DNA of 64,000 bases, from NCBI RefSeq assembly GCF_030704535.1, contig NC_081807.1, forward strand, positions 1,529,001 through 1,593,000. The letters are read 5' to 3'. Shown piece by piece: positions 11,051-22,635 of this stretch. The notes beneath the pieces were generated by a model, which saw only the letters and a program-made list of their open reading frames with translations, had not been told where the DNA came from and made no database searches. Position 1 is the first letter of the stretch, and the number at the start of each line of letters is the position of its first letter. This DNA comes from Vitis vinifera (lineage: Eukaryota > Streptophyta > Magnoliopsida > Vitales > Vitaceae). Made by a program: the position numbers and the translations under genes.

Positions 11051-12085
11051 TTACGAGGGTTTTCATATTGAATTCTTGGGTCTGAGGTTTTTCAGAATAT
11101 CATTGGCCTCCCTCGCTTCCCTGAAATTTCGTGGGCTCCTCGCCCGTGATTTTACATATTTGCCTTTTAAGCTTGGTTGTTGGGTGGCACGTCTGGGGTA
11201 GAGTGGTCTTTTCATGTCTTTTACGGTCAACTTTCCTAAAAGAGGATGACCCATGAGCCTTGTCCTTCTGACCTTTCTGCCCAAGAAAAAAAATTTCATT
11301 TTCCCCAAAACGTAAAAAAATTTTAGTTTGAAATTTCCATTTTTATACATTTTTTTATAATTAATAAAACCCATTAATCATCCACATGAACAAAATATTT
11401 ATAATTTTAATTTATTTTTTTTATTTTACTAATTTCAAATTCTATATATTTCCATATGGTATATGATTGGGTCACTTTACTGCGATTGTGTTCTTATCAA
11501 TAAAACCCATCACTCCCAACCAAATTTAAATATGATTTCAACATATAGTTTTGGAATTTGGTTCTTCAAATACAAGGAAATAAGTACGCAGAATCAAACA
11601 CATTTGATACGTTTATGTTACTCTCATGGCTGTTATCATGCAGAGGCAGAGCAAGGTTCAGTGGCTTGGTTAGTTTTTGATATGGGCAATCTGGAAACTC
11701 TGTAATGGTTGAATTTGGATTGGGTTTATTTAGGTCATCGTTCAGTTTATCATCGAGTCATTTCTTGATCGGTTTAGGAGCCTTTCAGAGCATCTAGAAA
11801 TGGTAGGGTGAGTGAAGTTGTAGGAGGTTCTCCTTGCTGGTATGGCAGCACTTGAAGGAAAGGCTGAAAACTTCAAACTTCTGATTAAAATTATCTGACT
11901 TGGGTAGTTGATGAGCCTGATGCAGTTCCAGCTCTTGCTTTAGGCATTTTCAGAGCCACAAGGTTTGGTTCTGCTCTATGTTGCAATGGTTTTTCCCCCT
12001 TGGTGTTCCAAATTCTGTCAATCATTGGATTTCAGAAATGGTTATTACCCTGAGAGACATTTTCCTTACTAGGATTTGAAAATTG
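11051..12085. other. Intergenic: promoter of the TND-protein gene and 3' flank of the PPR gene
   Basis: The first few hundred bases are the likely minus-strand promoter, followed by A/T-rich DNA and then the downstream side of the PPR gene. No gene recognised. Confidence 0.5.
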
Positions 12086-14152
12086 TCAACCAACATCATA
12101 TGGGATTCTATTAAGCAAGCTTATCCCCGGATTCTTGATCAATTCCTTCTTCTTCATACTTGCTCTCAAAGCTTCAGCATCCTGGAACCTCCCAACTGAT
12201 GCATAAACATTTGAAAGTAGAACGACTTGACCGGGCTCTTCTGGATCCAGTTCACACACCCTTCTAGCTGCAAGTTCTGCAAGCCCTACATTACCATGAA
12301 GCTGACATCCACTGAGCAAAGCCCTCCAAGCATTTGGACCCATCTTCTCCATATATCGGCTTACAAACTCTCTTGCATCTGAGAAGCAGCCTGCTCTTGC
12401 AAGCAAGTCAACGATGCACCCGCAGTGGTCTTGGCTAGGCCTGATTGTACGCTCTTCCACCATCTGATTGAAAATAACCAGACCATCATCCACCAACCCT
12501 GAGTGACTACAAGCACTCAAAACACAAAGGTACGTCGCAGCATCAGGATTTTCCCGGCCCTTCCTCATTTCATGGTAGAGGGCGACAGCAATTTCTCCAT
12601 GGCCATTGATCCCATACCCGTTTAGAATTGCATTCCAAGATACTATATCTCGGATATAACCCATCTGCCCAAACACATTGTAAGCAGGTTCCACATCTCC
12701 ACACTTTGAGTATGCTGATATCAGACTATTCTGAACCAATCTATATCGGGGGAAACCAGATTCAAAAGCATAGCAATGGAGCTGCTGGCAGAGCTCCAAA
12801 AGAGCAAGTTCACCAGAAGCTGATAGAACCCCTATCAGCATTATTGAATCAAGGTAAAAACTCTCTTCTCCTCTCATTTTAATCAAGAGCTTCAGTGCTT
12901 CTCTTGGGTATCCATTCTGCACACATCCTAAAATCATCGCTGTCCAGGAAACAAGACTCTTCCCAGTAGTTTGATCAAACACAGTTCTTGAAGAATCTAG
13001 GTCGCCACACTTTGAATACATTGCAATGATCGAGTTTGTAAGCGGGAGCTCTGATCCAAATCCACATACAATAGCTTGAGTATGGATTTCTCTGCCTCTC
13101 TTCAAATCTCCTAAAATAGCACAAGCTGAAATCAGATTCATGACAACCACCACATCATTACAGATCCCGGTATTTCTCATCTGGCGAAAAAGCATGAGAG
13201 CATCAGAAGCATATTCAAGACAGACCAGTAAATTAATCATTGTAGTCCAGCTTATTACATCTCTACATTCCATCCCTTCAAAAACTCTTGTTGCAGCATC
13301 CAAATCCAGCATACTTGAATACATATCAAGAACCGAGTTGTTAACAGCCACATCCAAAACAAGACTCAGTTTTACAACCATCCCATGAATGGATTCACAC
13401 AGTCGCCGCGACTCTAAAGCCACACAAGCTCGAATGAGAGTCAATACTGTTGCAGCATTAGGCACCATGCCAAGCTTCCGGAACTGGTTAAACAATACAA
13501 CAGCCTCTTCAAAGAGCTCATTGTAGACAAACCCGGAAACAATTGCACTGCATGAGACCAAACCCGGATTCTCTAGTTGCTCAAACACTCTATAAGAATC
13601 AACCACATTTCCGCATTTTGCATATGCATTCAACAAAGCAGTAACCACTCTAAAATCAGAGTCAAGCCCATATTTGAGAATTAGTCCGTGAACACATTGC
13701 CCAAGCACAGGGTCTCCTAAGCCTGCAATGCTGACAAGAACACCAACCATGGTGAAAGAAGTTGGAACCAAACTTGAAATCCTCATCTGGGAAAACAGTT
13801 CCATGGATTTTCTCCGAAACCCATTTCTATTATAACCATGGATCATTATAGACCATGAAACTACATCCCGTTTAGGAATTTCTTCAAACAGCTTCCCTGC
13901 ATTTATGATATCCCCAGACTTCAAATAACAACTCAAGAGTTTTGAATAGTTGATGGGGTCGCTTCCATGTGGGTAGCGTTGGGTTGAAGTATGGATGCTG
14001 TAAAGTTGCAGAATAGCAAGTGGGGTTTTCATATTTTTCTTGAAGATCATAGATTTGGTATTTCTAAGCATTGACTTAGGGTAGCATATGATAAAGTGGA
14101 ACCATTTCATATAGCGTCTGCACCACACAAGCATCACACCACATCTTCTCAT
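12086..14152 (-). CDS. Pentatricopeptide repeat protein, PLS class with E domain
   Basis: An intronless frame of 688 residues, as is usual for plant PPR genes. After a basic N-terminus of about 45 residues (likely organelle targeting) it has repeated motifs such as DVVSWSIMIHGYNRNG, DVISWTTMINLLV, LVSWTAMILGCVQNG and DIVSWNAILNGYGING. These give the alternating P, L and S pattern with VSW signatures. It ends with an E-type region (ALLSGCQLHGNVGLAELAAR, PGQVVLLSNVYASVGRFQDA) and stops after KNPGISLL without a DYW deaminase domain. Such proteins bind organelle RNA and usually select cytidines for C-to-U editing, with the deaminase supplied by a partner. Mitochondrial targeting is more likely than plastid but unproven; the target RNA is unknown. 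Confidence 0.93.
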   Translation of the reverse strand: MRRCGVMLVWCRRYMKWFHFIICYPKSMLRNTKSMIFKKNMKTPLAILQLYSIHTSTQRYPHGSDPINYSKLLSCYLKSGDIINAGKLFEEIPKRDVVSWSIMIHGYNRNGFRRKSMELFSQMRISSLVPTSFTMVGVLVSIAGLGDPVLGQCVHGLILKYGLDSDFRVVTALLNAYAKCGNVVDSYRVFEQLENPGLVSCSAIVSGFVYNELFEEAVVLFNQFRKLGMVPNAATVLTLIRACVALESRRLCESIHGMVVKLSLVLDVAVNNSVLDMYSSMLDLDAATRVFEGMECRDVISWTTMINLLVCLEYASDALMLFRQMRNTGICNDVVVVMNLISACAILGDLKRGREIHTQAIVCGFGSELPLTNSIIAMYSKCGDLDSSRTVFDQTTGKSLVSWTAMILGCVQNGYPREALKLLIKMRGEESFYLDSIMLIGVLSASGELALLELCQQLHCYAFESGFPRYRLVQNSLISAYSKCGDVEPAYNVFGQMGYIRDIVSWNAILNGYGINGHGEIAVALYHEMRKGRENPDAATYLCVLSACSHSGLVDDGLVIFNQMVEERTIRPSQDHCGCIVDLLARAGCFSDAREFVSRYMEKMGPNAWRALLSGCQLHGNVGLAELAARRVCELDPEEPGQVVLLSNVYASVGRFQDAEALRASMKKKELIKNPGISLLNRIPYDVG

Positions 14153-14739
14153 TTTAATTACCTCTAATTATGATATATTAACAAGTGATAAGATATATTG
14201 TCGACCTTGTTCTTTTTTTTTTTATCTTAGGATGTATTGATTCGAAGTTAAAGATATATGATATAGATTTATTTATTTATTTTATATTATTAATTTTTCA
14301 AAATAAAAACTAAAAATTAAATTTGTGATTTAAAAAAAATAACTAAAAAAAGTATTCATAAAATATACTTTATAATAATACTTATTTAATATATAAATTA
14401 TTTTATATATTGAATAACATAATATAATTTTTTATTCATAAATTTTAAATATTTTAATCATCAATATTGTTAATAAATCAAACAAATTATTTACTAAATT
14501 TTAAATTATTGAATTTTTTTAAATAATATTGAATACAAGATAAATTTCGTATTTTTTAATAAAAAAAATATTATAATATAACATAATTTTTATTATAAAC
14601 AAATATTTAAAAAATAATATATAGTTTATTTTTTTTACTTTATTTATTATCAAATGTTACAATATTATTATTTAATAATATTTAATACAACTTAATAATA
14701 TATATATATATATAATTTATTTTTTTTATCAATAAATAG
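14153..14739. other. Very AT-rich intergenic DNA
   Basis: About 590 bases of nearly pure A and T upstream of the PPR gene, ending in an (AT)n tract near 14700. It must hold the PPR promoter; no single TATA box can be singled out in such sequence. No gene. Confidence 0.6.
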
Positions 14740-15702
14740 TGATGAATAGTGGGTTTCGTCTCCCACTTTAGCTTTGAAGTCAACGTGGAGCAAGGGAAAA
14801 GAAAGAGAATAAATATTCTCTTCCAAAGTCATCTGACACAAGAAAATTTTCTTACCTTCTTCTGCAGACCTCATTCACCAAGGCTTCAGCTGTCTTTACA
14901 CGTGACGGATTTCAAAAAATTTCAAGAATGAAGACGAATGAAGACTCAAGACAGACTGAAGTCCGAAATTTTTCGCCTATAAATAGAGCTTCAACTCTCT
15001 TCATTAGGCAAAGTGCACAAGAGTGGCAAAAGAGTTCAGAGAATGTTATAAAAAATTCTCTCTTGCTTTTGTAATTTTTCAAAATTCTAGTCCTTTATAA
15101 TCATCTCTTTGAGTCATCCCTCTGCTGTCAACAAGCTTGTATTAATAACTCTCTGTAATCAAGGTATATTTTTAATAAACAATATTTTTAGATTCAAATA
15201 TCTGTGTTTTTATGATTAAAATTCTACAATAAATTAGATAAAATTAGACAGTAATTATTTTTGTTTTTATACTTGGAGTTCATTAAATAGAACTAATTCA
15301 TATTGTTTTCTTAAAGCATTTGTTTAATGAACTCCAAGCATAAAAACATAAATAATTACTGTCTAATTTATTGTAGAAATTTAATCATAAAAACATAGAT
15401 ATTTGAATCTGAAAATATTGTTTATTGAAAATATACCTTGATTACAGAGAGTTGTTAATACAAGCTTATTGACAATAGAGGATGACTCAAAGAGATGATT
15501 ATAAAGGATTAGAATTTTGAAAAATTACAACAGCAAGAGAGTATTTTTTAGAACACTCTCTGGACTCTTTTGCCACTCTTGTGCACTCTCTCCAGTTTTG
15601 CCTTGTGATGAAATTGGTCTTGCTATTTATAGACGATGAAATCAGACTTGAGTTTTCATTCTTGATAAATTTTTAAAATCCGTCACCACATGTTTGGACC
15701 TT

Positions 15703-16231
15703 TGATGTAGGACAACCCTAGGATGGTTGTCTACACTCAAGGGTAGGTGGGCTAGGGTTTTATTTTTAGGGTGTAAGGAGAGGAAAAAGGAATAAACTTT
15801 ATGGTAGAGAAAATTATAAGATAAGAAATAGAGAGAAAGAAGAAACAATGAAGAAAAGATGGAAAACCTTAGAGTCTCACTAAGGCCTTCTAGGAGTCTC
15901 ACCTAGAAGAAAATCAATGGAGTCTCACCATTGAGGTTTGCAACCTTGCAATGAAAGAAAGTATAATATTATTCATCAAAATTCATTCCTTTGATTTACA
16001 TTGATTAGCCTATATATAGGCTTCTCTAAGAAATCCAAAGTCTACTAGGACTCTAATAACCTATTCTACTATGACTCTAATAACCTAGTCTACTAGGACT
16101 CTAATAACCTATTCTACTAGGACTTTAATAACCTATCATGACTCAAATTCTAATTATATTAATCCTACTTAAAGTTTACTTAGGTCTTCCCTTTCTTCCT
16201 TGAATAAACTTTAAAAGGCTTTTCCCCATCA
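15703..16231 (-). repeat. Left LTR (3' LTR of the minus-strand chromovirus)
   Basis: 529 bases, TGATG to CATCA on the plus strand. It is nearly identical to the right LTR but contains four copies of a 24-base unit (ACTAGGACTCTAATAACC core) near 16040-16135 where the right LTR has three. Confidence 0.95.
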
Positions 16232-19200
16232 ATTCTCCCCGGCTTGAAAGAACTCGGCTCCGACGAGTTAGATGCTTGATACAATTCATAGAGATCGGGG
16301 TTAATCTTCTGAAAATCTGTTGTCGTAATCCATGTATTCTCGGAATGTGGTTTGCCTCGCCATTTCACCAAAAAATTTTGGTATCCACCTTGTCGAGTAG
16401 ACACAAGTTAATCATCAAGAACATACTCGATCTCAGGACATGGGCTAAGAGTAGGTGGTAATTGAAGATCCAACTCTTCACTTACATCGTTGTGATGGCC
16501 ATGGTAGATATGTAAATCTTCCACATTAAATATTGGACTAAAATGCAAGTTTGAAGGGAGCTCTAACAAATAAGCATTCTCACCCAACCGCTTTAGTACC
16601 CGAAATAGACCAGCTTTCTTAGCTTGAAGCTTTTGATATGTGCTCGGATGAAATCTTTCTGGTCGTAAACGAACCATCACTAGATCACCTTCTTGAAACT
16701 GAATATATCTTCGATGTGCATCTGCTGCCTCTTTATAGTTCTCATTGCTGATTTTGATTTTTTCTCGTACCTTTTCATGTATATCTCGTATATGACGTGC
16801 AAATGCATCACCATCTTGGCTGGTGCGGACAGAAGTAGGTAATGGTATAAGATCAACAGGTTGCTTAGGTTTTAGCCCATATGCCACTTCAAAAGGTGAG
16901 TACCCAGTAGTACGATTAGTGGAGCTATTGAAAGCAAATTCGGCTTGTGGTAAGACATTATCCCACTTTCTCAACTGATCTCTCACAATGCATCTCAACA
17001 GATTACCAAGACTGCGATTGACAACTTCTGTTTGTCCATCAGTTTGAGGATGGAAAGAACTTGAAAATTTTAATTGAGTACCTAGCTTGGCCCACAAGGT
17101 TTTCCAAAAATAGCTCATAAACTTGACATCGCGATCAGAGACAATGGATTGTGGTAATCCATGCAATCGAACTACTTCTTTAAAGAATAAGGCAGCAACA
17201 TAAGAAGCATCCGAAGCCTTCTTACATGGGATAAAATGTGCCATTTTGGAAAATCTATCAACCACAACAAATATAGAATCAAAGCCCCGTTGTGTCCTTG
17301 GTAATCCAAGTACAAAATCCATGCTCAAGTCTTCCCAAGGTTTGGAAGGAACTGGTAATGGCGTATATAACCCCGTATTTTGCTTTGAACCTTTTCCTAC
17401 TTGACATGCTCGACATTGTTTGATAACCTTCCAAACATCCTTCTTTAAACTAGGCCAAAAGAAGCGATCTTCCACCAAAGCAATGGTCTTATCTTGTCCA
17501 AAATGTCCGCCCATTCCGCCTCCATGAAGTTCCCATATGACATGATCACGTAGAGAAGTCCTTGGTAAGCATAAATGATTTTTATAAAACAAGTACCCTT
17601 CTAAAATCTGGAAATCAATACATGTTACTTTTGAACCACTCAAAAGAGAGGAATAAACATCTCCAAAATCAGCATCATTGTCATAGCAATGCTTTAATTC
17701 TTCAAATCCAATTGTAGTGGTTGACATGTTTATTAAGAGAAGGGTCTTCCTGCTAAGGGCATCAACTACTTTATTTTCAATCCCTGCACAATGCCTTAAA
17801 TTAAAGGTAAACAGTTGAAGAAAACTACTTCATTTTGCATGTCGAGAGTTAAGCTTCTTTTGAGAATTAAGATATCGCAAGGCTTCATGATCTGAATACA
17901 AAACAAATTCCTTGTAACTGAGATAATGTTGCCAATGCCTAATTGCTTGCACCACTGCATAGAATTCAAGATCATATGTGGAGTATTTTTTCTTTGCCCC
18001 ATTGAGCTTCTCACTAAAGAAAGCCACAGGATGTCCCTCTTGGCTAAGGACTGCTCCAATTCCCACATGGGAAGCATCACAGGCCACCTCAAATACTTTC
18101 TCAAAGTCTGGTAGGCGTAGGATAGGAGGGTTCACCATCTTGGATTTGATTTCTTCAAATGCCTTGTTGGCCGCCTTGGTCCAAATAAATAAACCAGGTT
18201 TCATGCATTCAGTAATTGGGGCCATAATAGAGCTGAAATTTCGAATAAATCGTCGATAGAATGTAGCCATTCCATGGAAGCTTCGCACCTCATGGATATT
18301 TGTTGGTACTGGCCAATCAACAATAGCTTTGATCTTCTCCGGATCTGTTTCAACACCCTTAGAAGACACAACAAAGCCAAGAAATACAACACTAGGGCTC
18401 ATGAAAGTACATTTTTTCAAATTAATGTAAAACTTTTCAGCCCTAAGAGTGCGCATGACTTGCTTCAAGTGTTCCTCATGATCTTCACAAGATCGACTAT
18501 AAATAAGAATATCATCAAAATAGACAACAACAAACCATCCAATAAAAGGTTTTAATATCTGCGTCATAATCCGCATGAAGGTACTTGGAGCATTGGTTAG
18601 TCCAAACGGCATGACTAACCACTCATACAATCCATCCTTAGTTTTGAAAGATGTCTTCCATTCATCCCCTGGTCTAATACGTATTTGATGATATCCACTT
18701 CTTAGATCAATCTTTGAGAAGATTACTGATCCAACCATCATATCTAGCATGTCATCAAGTCTTGGAATTGGAAATCGATACTTGATTGTGATTTTGTTGA
18801 TTGCACGACTATCCACACACATCCGCCATGATCCATCCTTCTTTGGTGTTAGTAGGACAGGAACTCCACAAGGACTTAGGCTTTCACGAATAAAGCCTTT
18901 AGTAAGTAATTCATCAACTTGCCTTTTCAATTCAGCATGCTCTGTTGGATTCATTCTGTAGGCTGGTAAATTTGGTAATGATGCACCGGGAATCAAATCA
19001 ATGGCATGTTGTATGTCACGCATAGGAGGGAGTTCATTAGGTAACTCTGCAGGCCATAAGTCAGAAAAGTCATCAAGGATTTTACGTGCGTTTGCTGGAT
19101 ATTCCTTATCTTGTTCTTTAAATTCTTCCACTTTCCGAGCCATTAAAGCAAAAATAACTTTAGTTTCCTTGCTCTCATTTTCAAATTGACACATAGTAAG

Positions 19201-20907
19201 TACCTTTTTTGGTTGTGCATTCTCATCCGACTTCTTAATTGGAGGGACTTCTTTCATTGGACGAAGGATCTTCTTACGTCCGTTGTGTATGAGAGCATAT
19301 GTATTTTCATAGCCGTCATGTTGAACTTTTCTATCAAAGAGCCAAGGTCTTCCAAGTAAAATATGACTTACTTTAATGGGTAAGACCTCACACCATACAG
19401 ACTCTACAAAGTCCTTACCAAAAAGGAATGTTACTAAACAACGAAAACTTACCGGGATAGAGGTGTCATTAACCCATGCTACTCGGAATGGATTTGGATG
19501 TCTCTCTGCTTTAAGGTTTAGCTTCTCAACAAGTTCTTGTGAAGCTATGTTCAAACTGCTACCTCCATCAATGATCATGGTGCATAATCTCCCTTGGCAA
19601 GAAATACGTGTTTGGAAAATGATAGTACGTCGCCAATCTTCTTCTCCTTTTACTTTTGGAACGGTTAATAAAGGTCGTACTACAAGACTCTGTCCTTCCG
19701 TCATACCATCATAGTAGTCACATTCTTCACTAACTTCATCTTCATTGTAGGTCTCTTCTTCCTTTGGGTAACTTTCCAATTCAGATTCTGGTTCTTCAAC
19801 ACAAAAGTGTAAACTTTTGGTTGGGCATACAACAGCATAATGACCATGCCCACCACACTTAAAGCATAAAGGAGTCACGTCTACTTTTCTATCTCCATTA
19901 CTCATTGAATTTTTACCCTTATTACCATTCTTATAAGCCACATTCGAAGTTTGTTGAGTGTTGCCCCCACCATTCACATGATTAGGAGTTCTGAAGTTTG
20001 ACGTGCTTAAAGGTTTGTTTGCTGTCCTGTTGGAGAAAGTGCTCCCAATTTGTGAACTTGGACGCCTGGAAACCCGGAATTTGAGGCCTTCTTCTATTTT
20101 GAGGGCTAGTTGATAAACGTCATCTACGGTATAAGTGTGTGCAACTATCATCTCAAGTTGAATCTCCATTCGAAGTCCAGCTTTGTAGTGGGCTGCAAGT
20201 TGAGCATCACTTTCCCGCACTTGATTTCGAATGCTCAATTCATGGAATTCTTCTGTATATTTTTCAACGGACTTGGTACCTTGTTTAAGGGAAAACAATT
20301 TTGTATACATAAGTTGTTCATAATCAGTTGGGAGAAAGTGCTCCTTCATCTTCAACTTCATCTCGTCCCATGTGTCAATAGGCGGTTGGCCAGTTCTATG
20401 AGCTTGATTCTCGATATTATGCCACCATAGACGTGCTGCTCCTTTCAACTTTGCCTTCACAAAACGAACTTTTCTATTTTCGGGCATTGCATACCAATCA
20501 AAGTAATCTTCCATTGACATAATCCAATCAAGAAAAGCTGTTGGATTTAGTTTTCCATAAAATTCAGCAACTTCAAGACGTACCTTTTTTGTCACATCAT
20601 CATCTAGCTCAAAAAGTTTGGCCCTTCTTTGATTCCCCATCATAAAATTGTCTTGTTCTTCGCGTGATCGATTTGGCGATTGTCTAAATTGATGACTTGC
20701 GATCTCCTCTTCAATTGGTCGTTTTTCTTGACTCTTTTCTAATAACTTCATGATCTCATCAAGTTTGCTATTTAGTTGTATTATAGCATCTTGATGGGAT
20801 TGTTGTGTGGCTGAAATTTCCTCCAAGCGTATTGTATCGGCATCTTGATTGCTAGAAGTTTTTTTGGAACTCATGCTTGCATAAGTTGCTCCGCTCCTTA
20901 ATTGCAT
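16180..20907 (-). pseudogene. gag-pol region of the chromovirus (fossil)
   Basis: Reading from the right, the region holds a gag with a CCHC zinc knuckle (CFKCGGHGHYAVVCP), a retroviral-type aspartic protease, a reverse transcriptase with YFDDILIYS, RNase H, an integrase with an HHCC zinc finger and catalytic core, and a chromodomain (FLVKWRGKPHSENTWI) whose end runs into the left LTR. Gag and pol share one frame, as is common in this clade. The chromodomain is thought to guide integration to chromatin marked by particular histone methylation. The region is broken, with about two interruptions. Confidence 0.9.
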
Positions 20908-20929
20908 ATGCCTTCAAGCCAAGAATTTT

Positions 20930-20942
20930 GGCTCTGATACCA
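20930..20942 (-). other. Primer binding site, initiator methionine tRNA
   Basis: Minus-strand TGGTATCAGAGCC, four bases inside the right LTR, is the usual plant retroelement site complementary to the 3' end of initiator tRNA-Met. It fixes the orientation of the element. Confidence 0.93.
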
Positions 20943-20946
20943 AAAT

Positions 20947-21451
20947 TGATGTAGGACAACCCTAGGATGGTTGTCTACACTCAAGGGTAGGTGGGCTAGG
21001 GTTTTATTTTTAGGGTGTAAGGAGAGGAAAAAGGAATAAACTTTATGGTAGAGAAAATTATAAGATAAGAAATAGAGAGAAAGAAGAAACAATGAAGAAA
21101 AGATGGAAAACCTTAGAGTCTCACTAAGGCCTTCTAGGAGTCTCACCTAGAAGAAAATCAATGGAGTCTCACCATTGAGGGTTGCAACCTTGCAATGAAA
21201 GAAAGTATAATATTATTCATCAAAATTCATTCCTTTGATTTACATTGATTAGCCTATTTATAGGCTTCTCTAAGAAATCCAAAGTCTACTAGGACTCTAA
21301 TAACCTATTCTACTAGGACTCTAATAACCTATTCTACTAGGACTTTAATAACCTATCATGACTCAAATTCTAATTATATTAATCCTACTTAAAGTTTACT
21401 TAGGTCTTCCCTTTCTTTCTTAAATAAACTTTAAAAGGTTTTTCCCCATCA
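20947..21451 (-). repeat. Right LTR (5' LTR of the minus-strand chromovirus)
   Basis: 505 bases with the same ends as the left LTR. It contains the element's promoter side in minus orientation and three copies of the 24-base internal unit. Confidence 0.95.
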
Positions 21452-21597
21452 ACCTTGTTTCTTGAAGTCTACAGAAGGAGAAAAAATTTCTTTTCCTTAT
21501 GGCTTCGAAAAATAATAAATTCTCTTTCTTTTCCCTTTTTCTCTTTTGGTTTCGTTTTGTAGTAGTAGATAAAAACTACTATTTACTATTATTCATA

Positions 21598-22635
21598 ACT
21601 TTTTGACTTTTGACCTTCTTTTATTTTTTAAGGACATAATTATTGTTTCATTTTTTTATTAACACATAGTATTATTATTGAATATAACAAACTATATTAT
21701 ATATATATATATATATATAATTTCTTTAAAAAAACTTTAAAATACCTATTATTAGTTTTTACATCATTTTATAAAATTTGTTTTTAAACATTTTTCATCT
21801 TGTTAAAATATCTTTAGATATTTTGTAAAATCGAGTTATTGATATATAAAAAAAACAAAAAATTAATATTTTTATATTTGATTGTATCTAATAATATATA
21901 AATATTTCATCGTATTCTATTCCACCGCCTAAATATAGGCTTAATGATTAAGAAACTTATGAGACGGGAAATATAATAAGTATAATTCAGAATTTGATAT
22001 TTTTATATAATAAACTAAATGATGGGAAGTGAGTTACTTTCAAAGTTGATATTTTTATTCAAACTTATTTGAAATTACCAATCAAGTTTATACATTCTGA
22101 AGTCTTAATAAGAAATCATAAAAGTGAAAATGATAGGGAATTAATTAGTTTTAAAACTAAACTAAGCTTATTGAATAGATTAAGTCCCAAAAAATAATAA
22201 TCTTTTATTCCGTCCACATTTTTTAATCAAATGGGTCACTTCCAAAAACCACTTTTCTAAAGCAAAGAATCAAGATATTGCTGCGTTAACCTTATCCCCA
22301 TGATTTCACTCCACTTTTCATGTTTCCAAAAGCAAACAAACGAAAAACAAAAACAAGAGAAACTGTTTTCAGAAAACACAAAAAACACTCCATGAAATGC
22401 GCGGGAGACGTTTCCAAACAGGAAGTGTTACCTTTACAGGCTTACTGCTTACTGCTTACTGCTTACAGCCCCCCGGAAGCGGTTGTTACGCGGCTTCTCC
22501 TCGCCCTGCCACGTGTTTACCCGCCGTCTTCATCCCCCAACGGACACGACGTTTCGATTCCTTCAAAACTAAGCTAAAACCCCAAACTTGCCCTTTTTAT
22601 TTTCTTGGAATCCGAACTCCATTGCCACATGAAAT
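21598..22635. other. Intergenic DNA and ERD7-like gene promoter
   Basis: A/T-rich DNA with an (AT)n tract at about 21697-21719, turning GC-richer from about 22390 where the leader of the next gene begins. Upstream frames before 22636 are in the leader and are not supported as protein. No clear TATA box. Confidence 0.5.

Larger units (their letters stand above)
15703..21451 (-). mobile_element. Ty3/gypsy LTR retrotransposon, chromovirus clade
   Basis: A complete-looking 5.7-kb element in minus orientation. It has two LTRs (TGATG...CATCA), a 5-bp target duplication ACCTT on both sides, an initiator-Met tRNA primer site, a purine-rich tract next to the left LTR, and one gag-pol region. Domain order gag, protease, reverse transcriptase, RNase H, integrase, chromodomain marks a chromovirus. 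The LTRs differ at only about five positions plus one 24-base repeat unit, roughly 1 percent. At 1.3e-8 substitutions per site per year that is near 0.4 million years; slower rates in woody plants would make it older. The coding region carries about two breaks, so the copy is not autonomous. Confidence 0.95.
14740..21597. repeat. Long imperfect inverted repeat (LTR-like arms), split by a retrotransposon
   Basis: The left arm (about 14740-15287) reads as the imperfect reverse complement of 15323-15702 continued at 21452-21597, with a loop of about 35 bases. Matching pieces include a TATA box with CTATAAATAG, the stretch CACAAGAGTGGCAAAAGAGT, TCTTTGAGTCATCC, and the inner TTGGAGTTCATTAAA. Each arm looks like a promoter-bearing terminal repeat (TATA, then AATAAA about 200 bases on), so two LTR or pararetrovirus-like pieces lying head to head are likely. 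A foldback element is the alternative. The right arm was later interrupted by the chromovirus at 15703-21451. The arms have drifted well apart, so they are much older than that insertion. Confidence 0.7.

Noticed and set aside
22320-22635. Open frames starting upstream of the ERD7-like gene
   Set aside because: They end within or run out of frame into the first coding exon; the ATG at 22636 begins the conserved protein.
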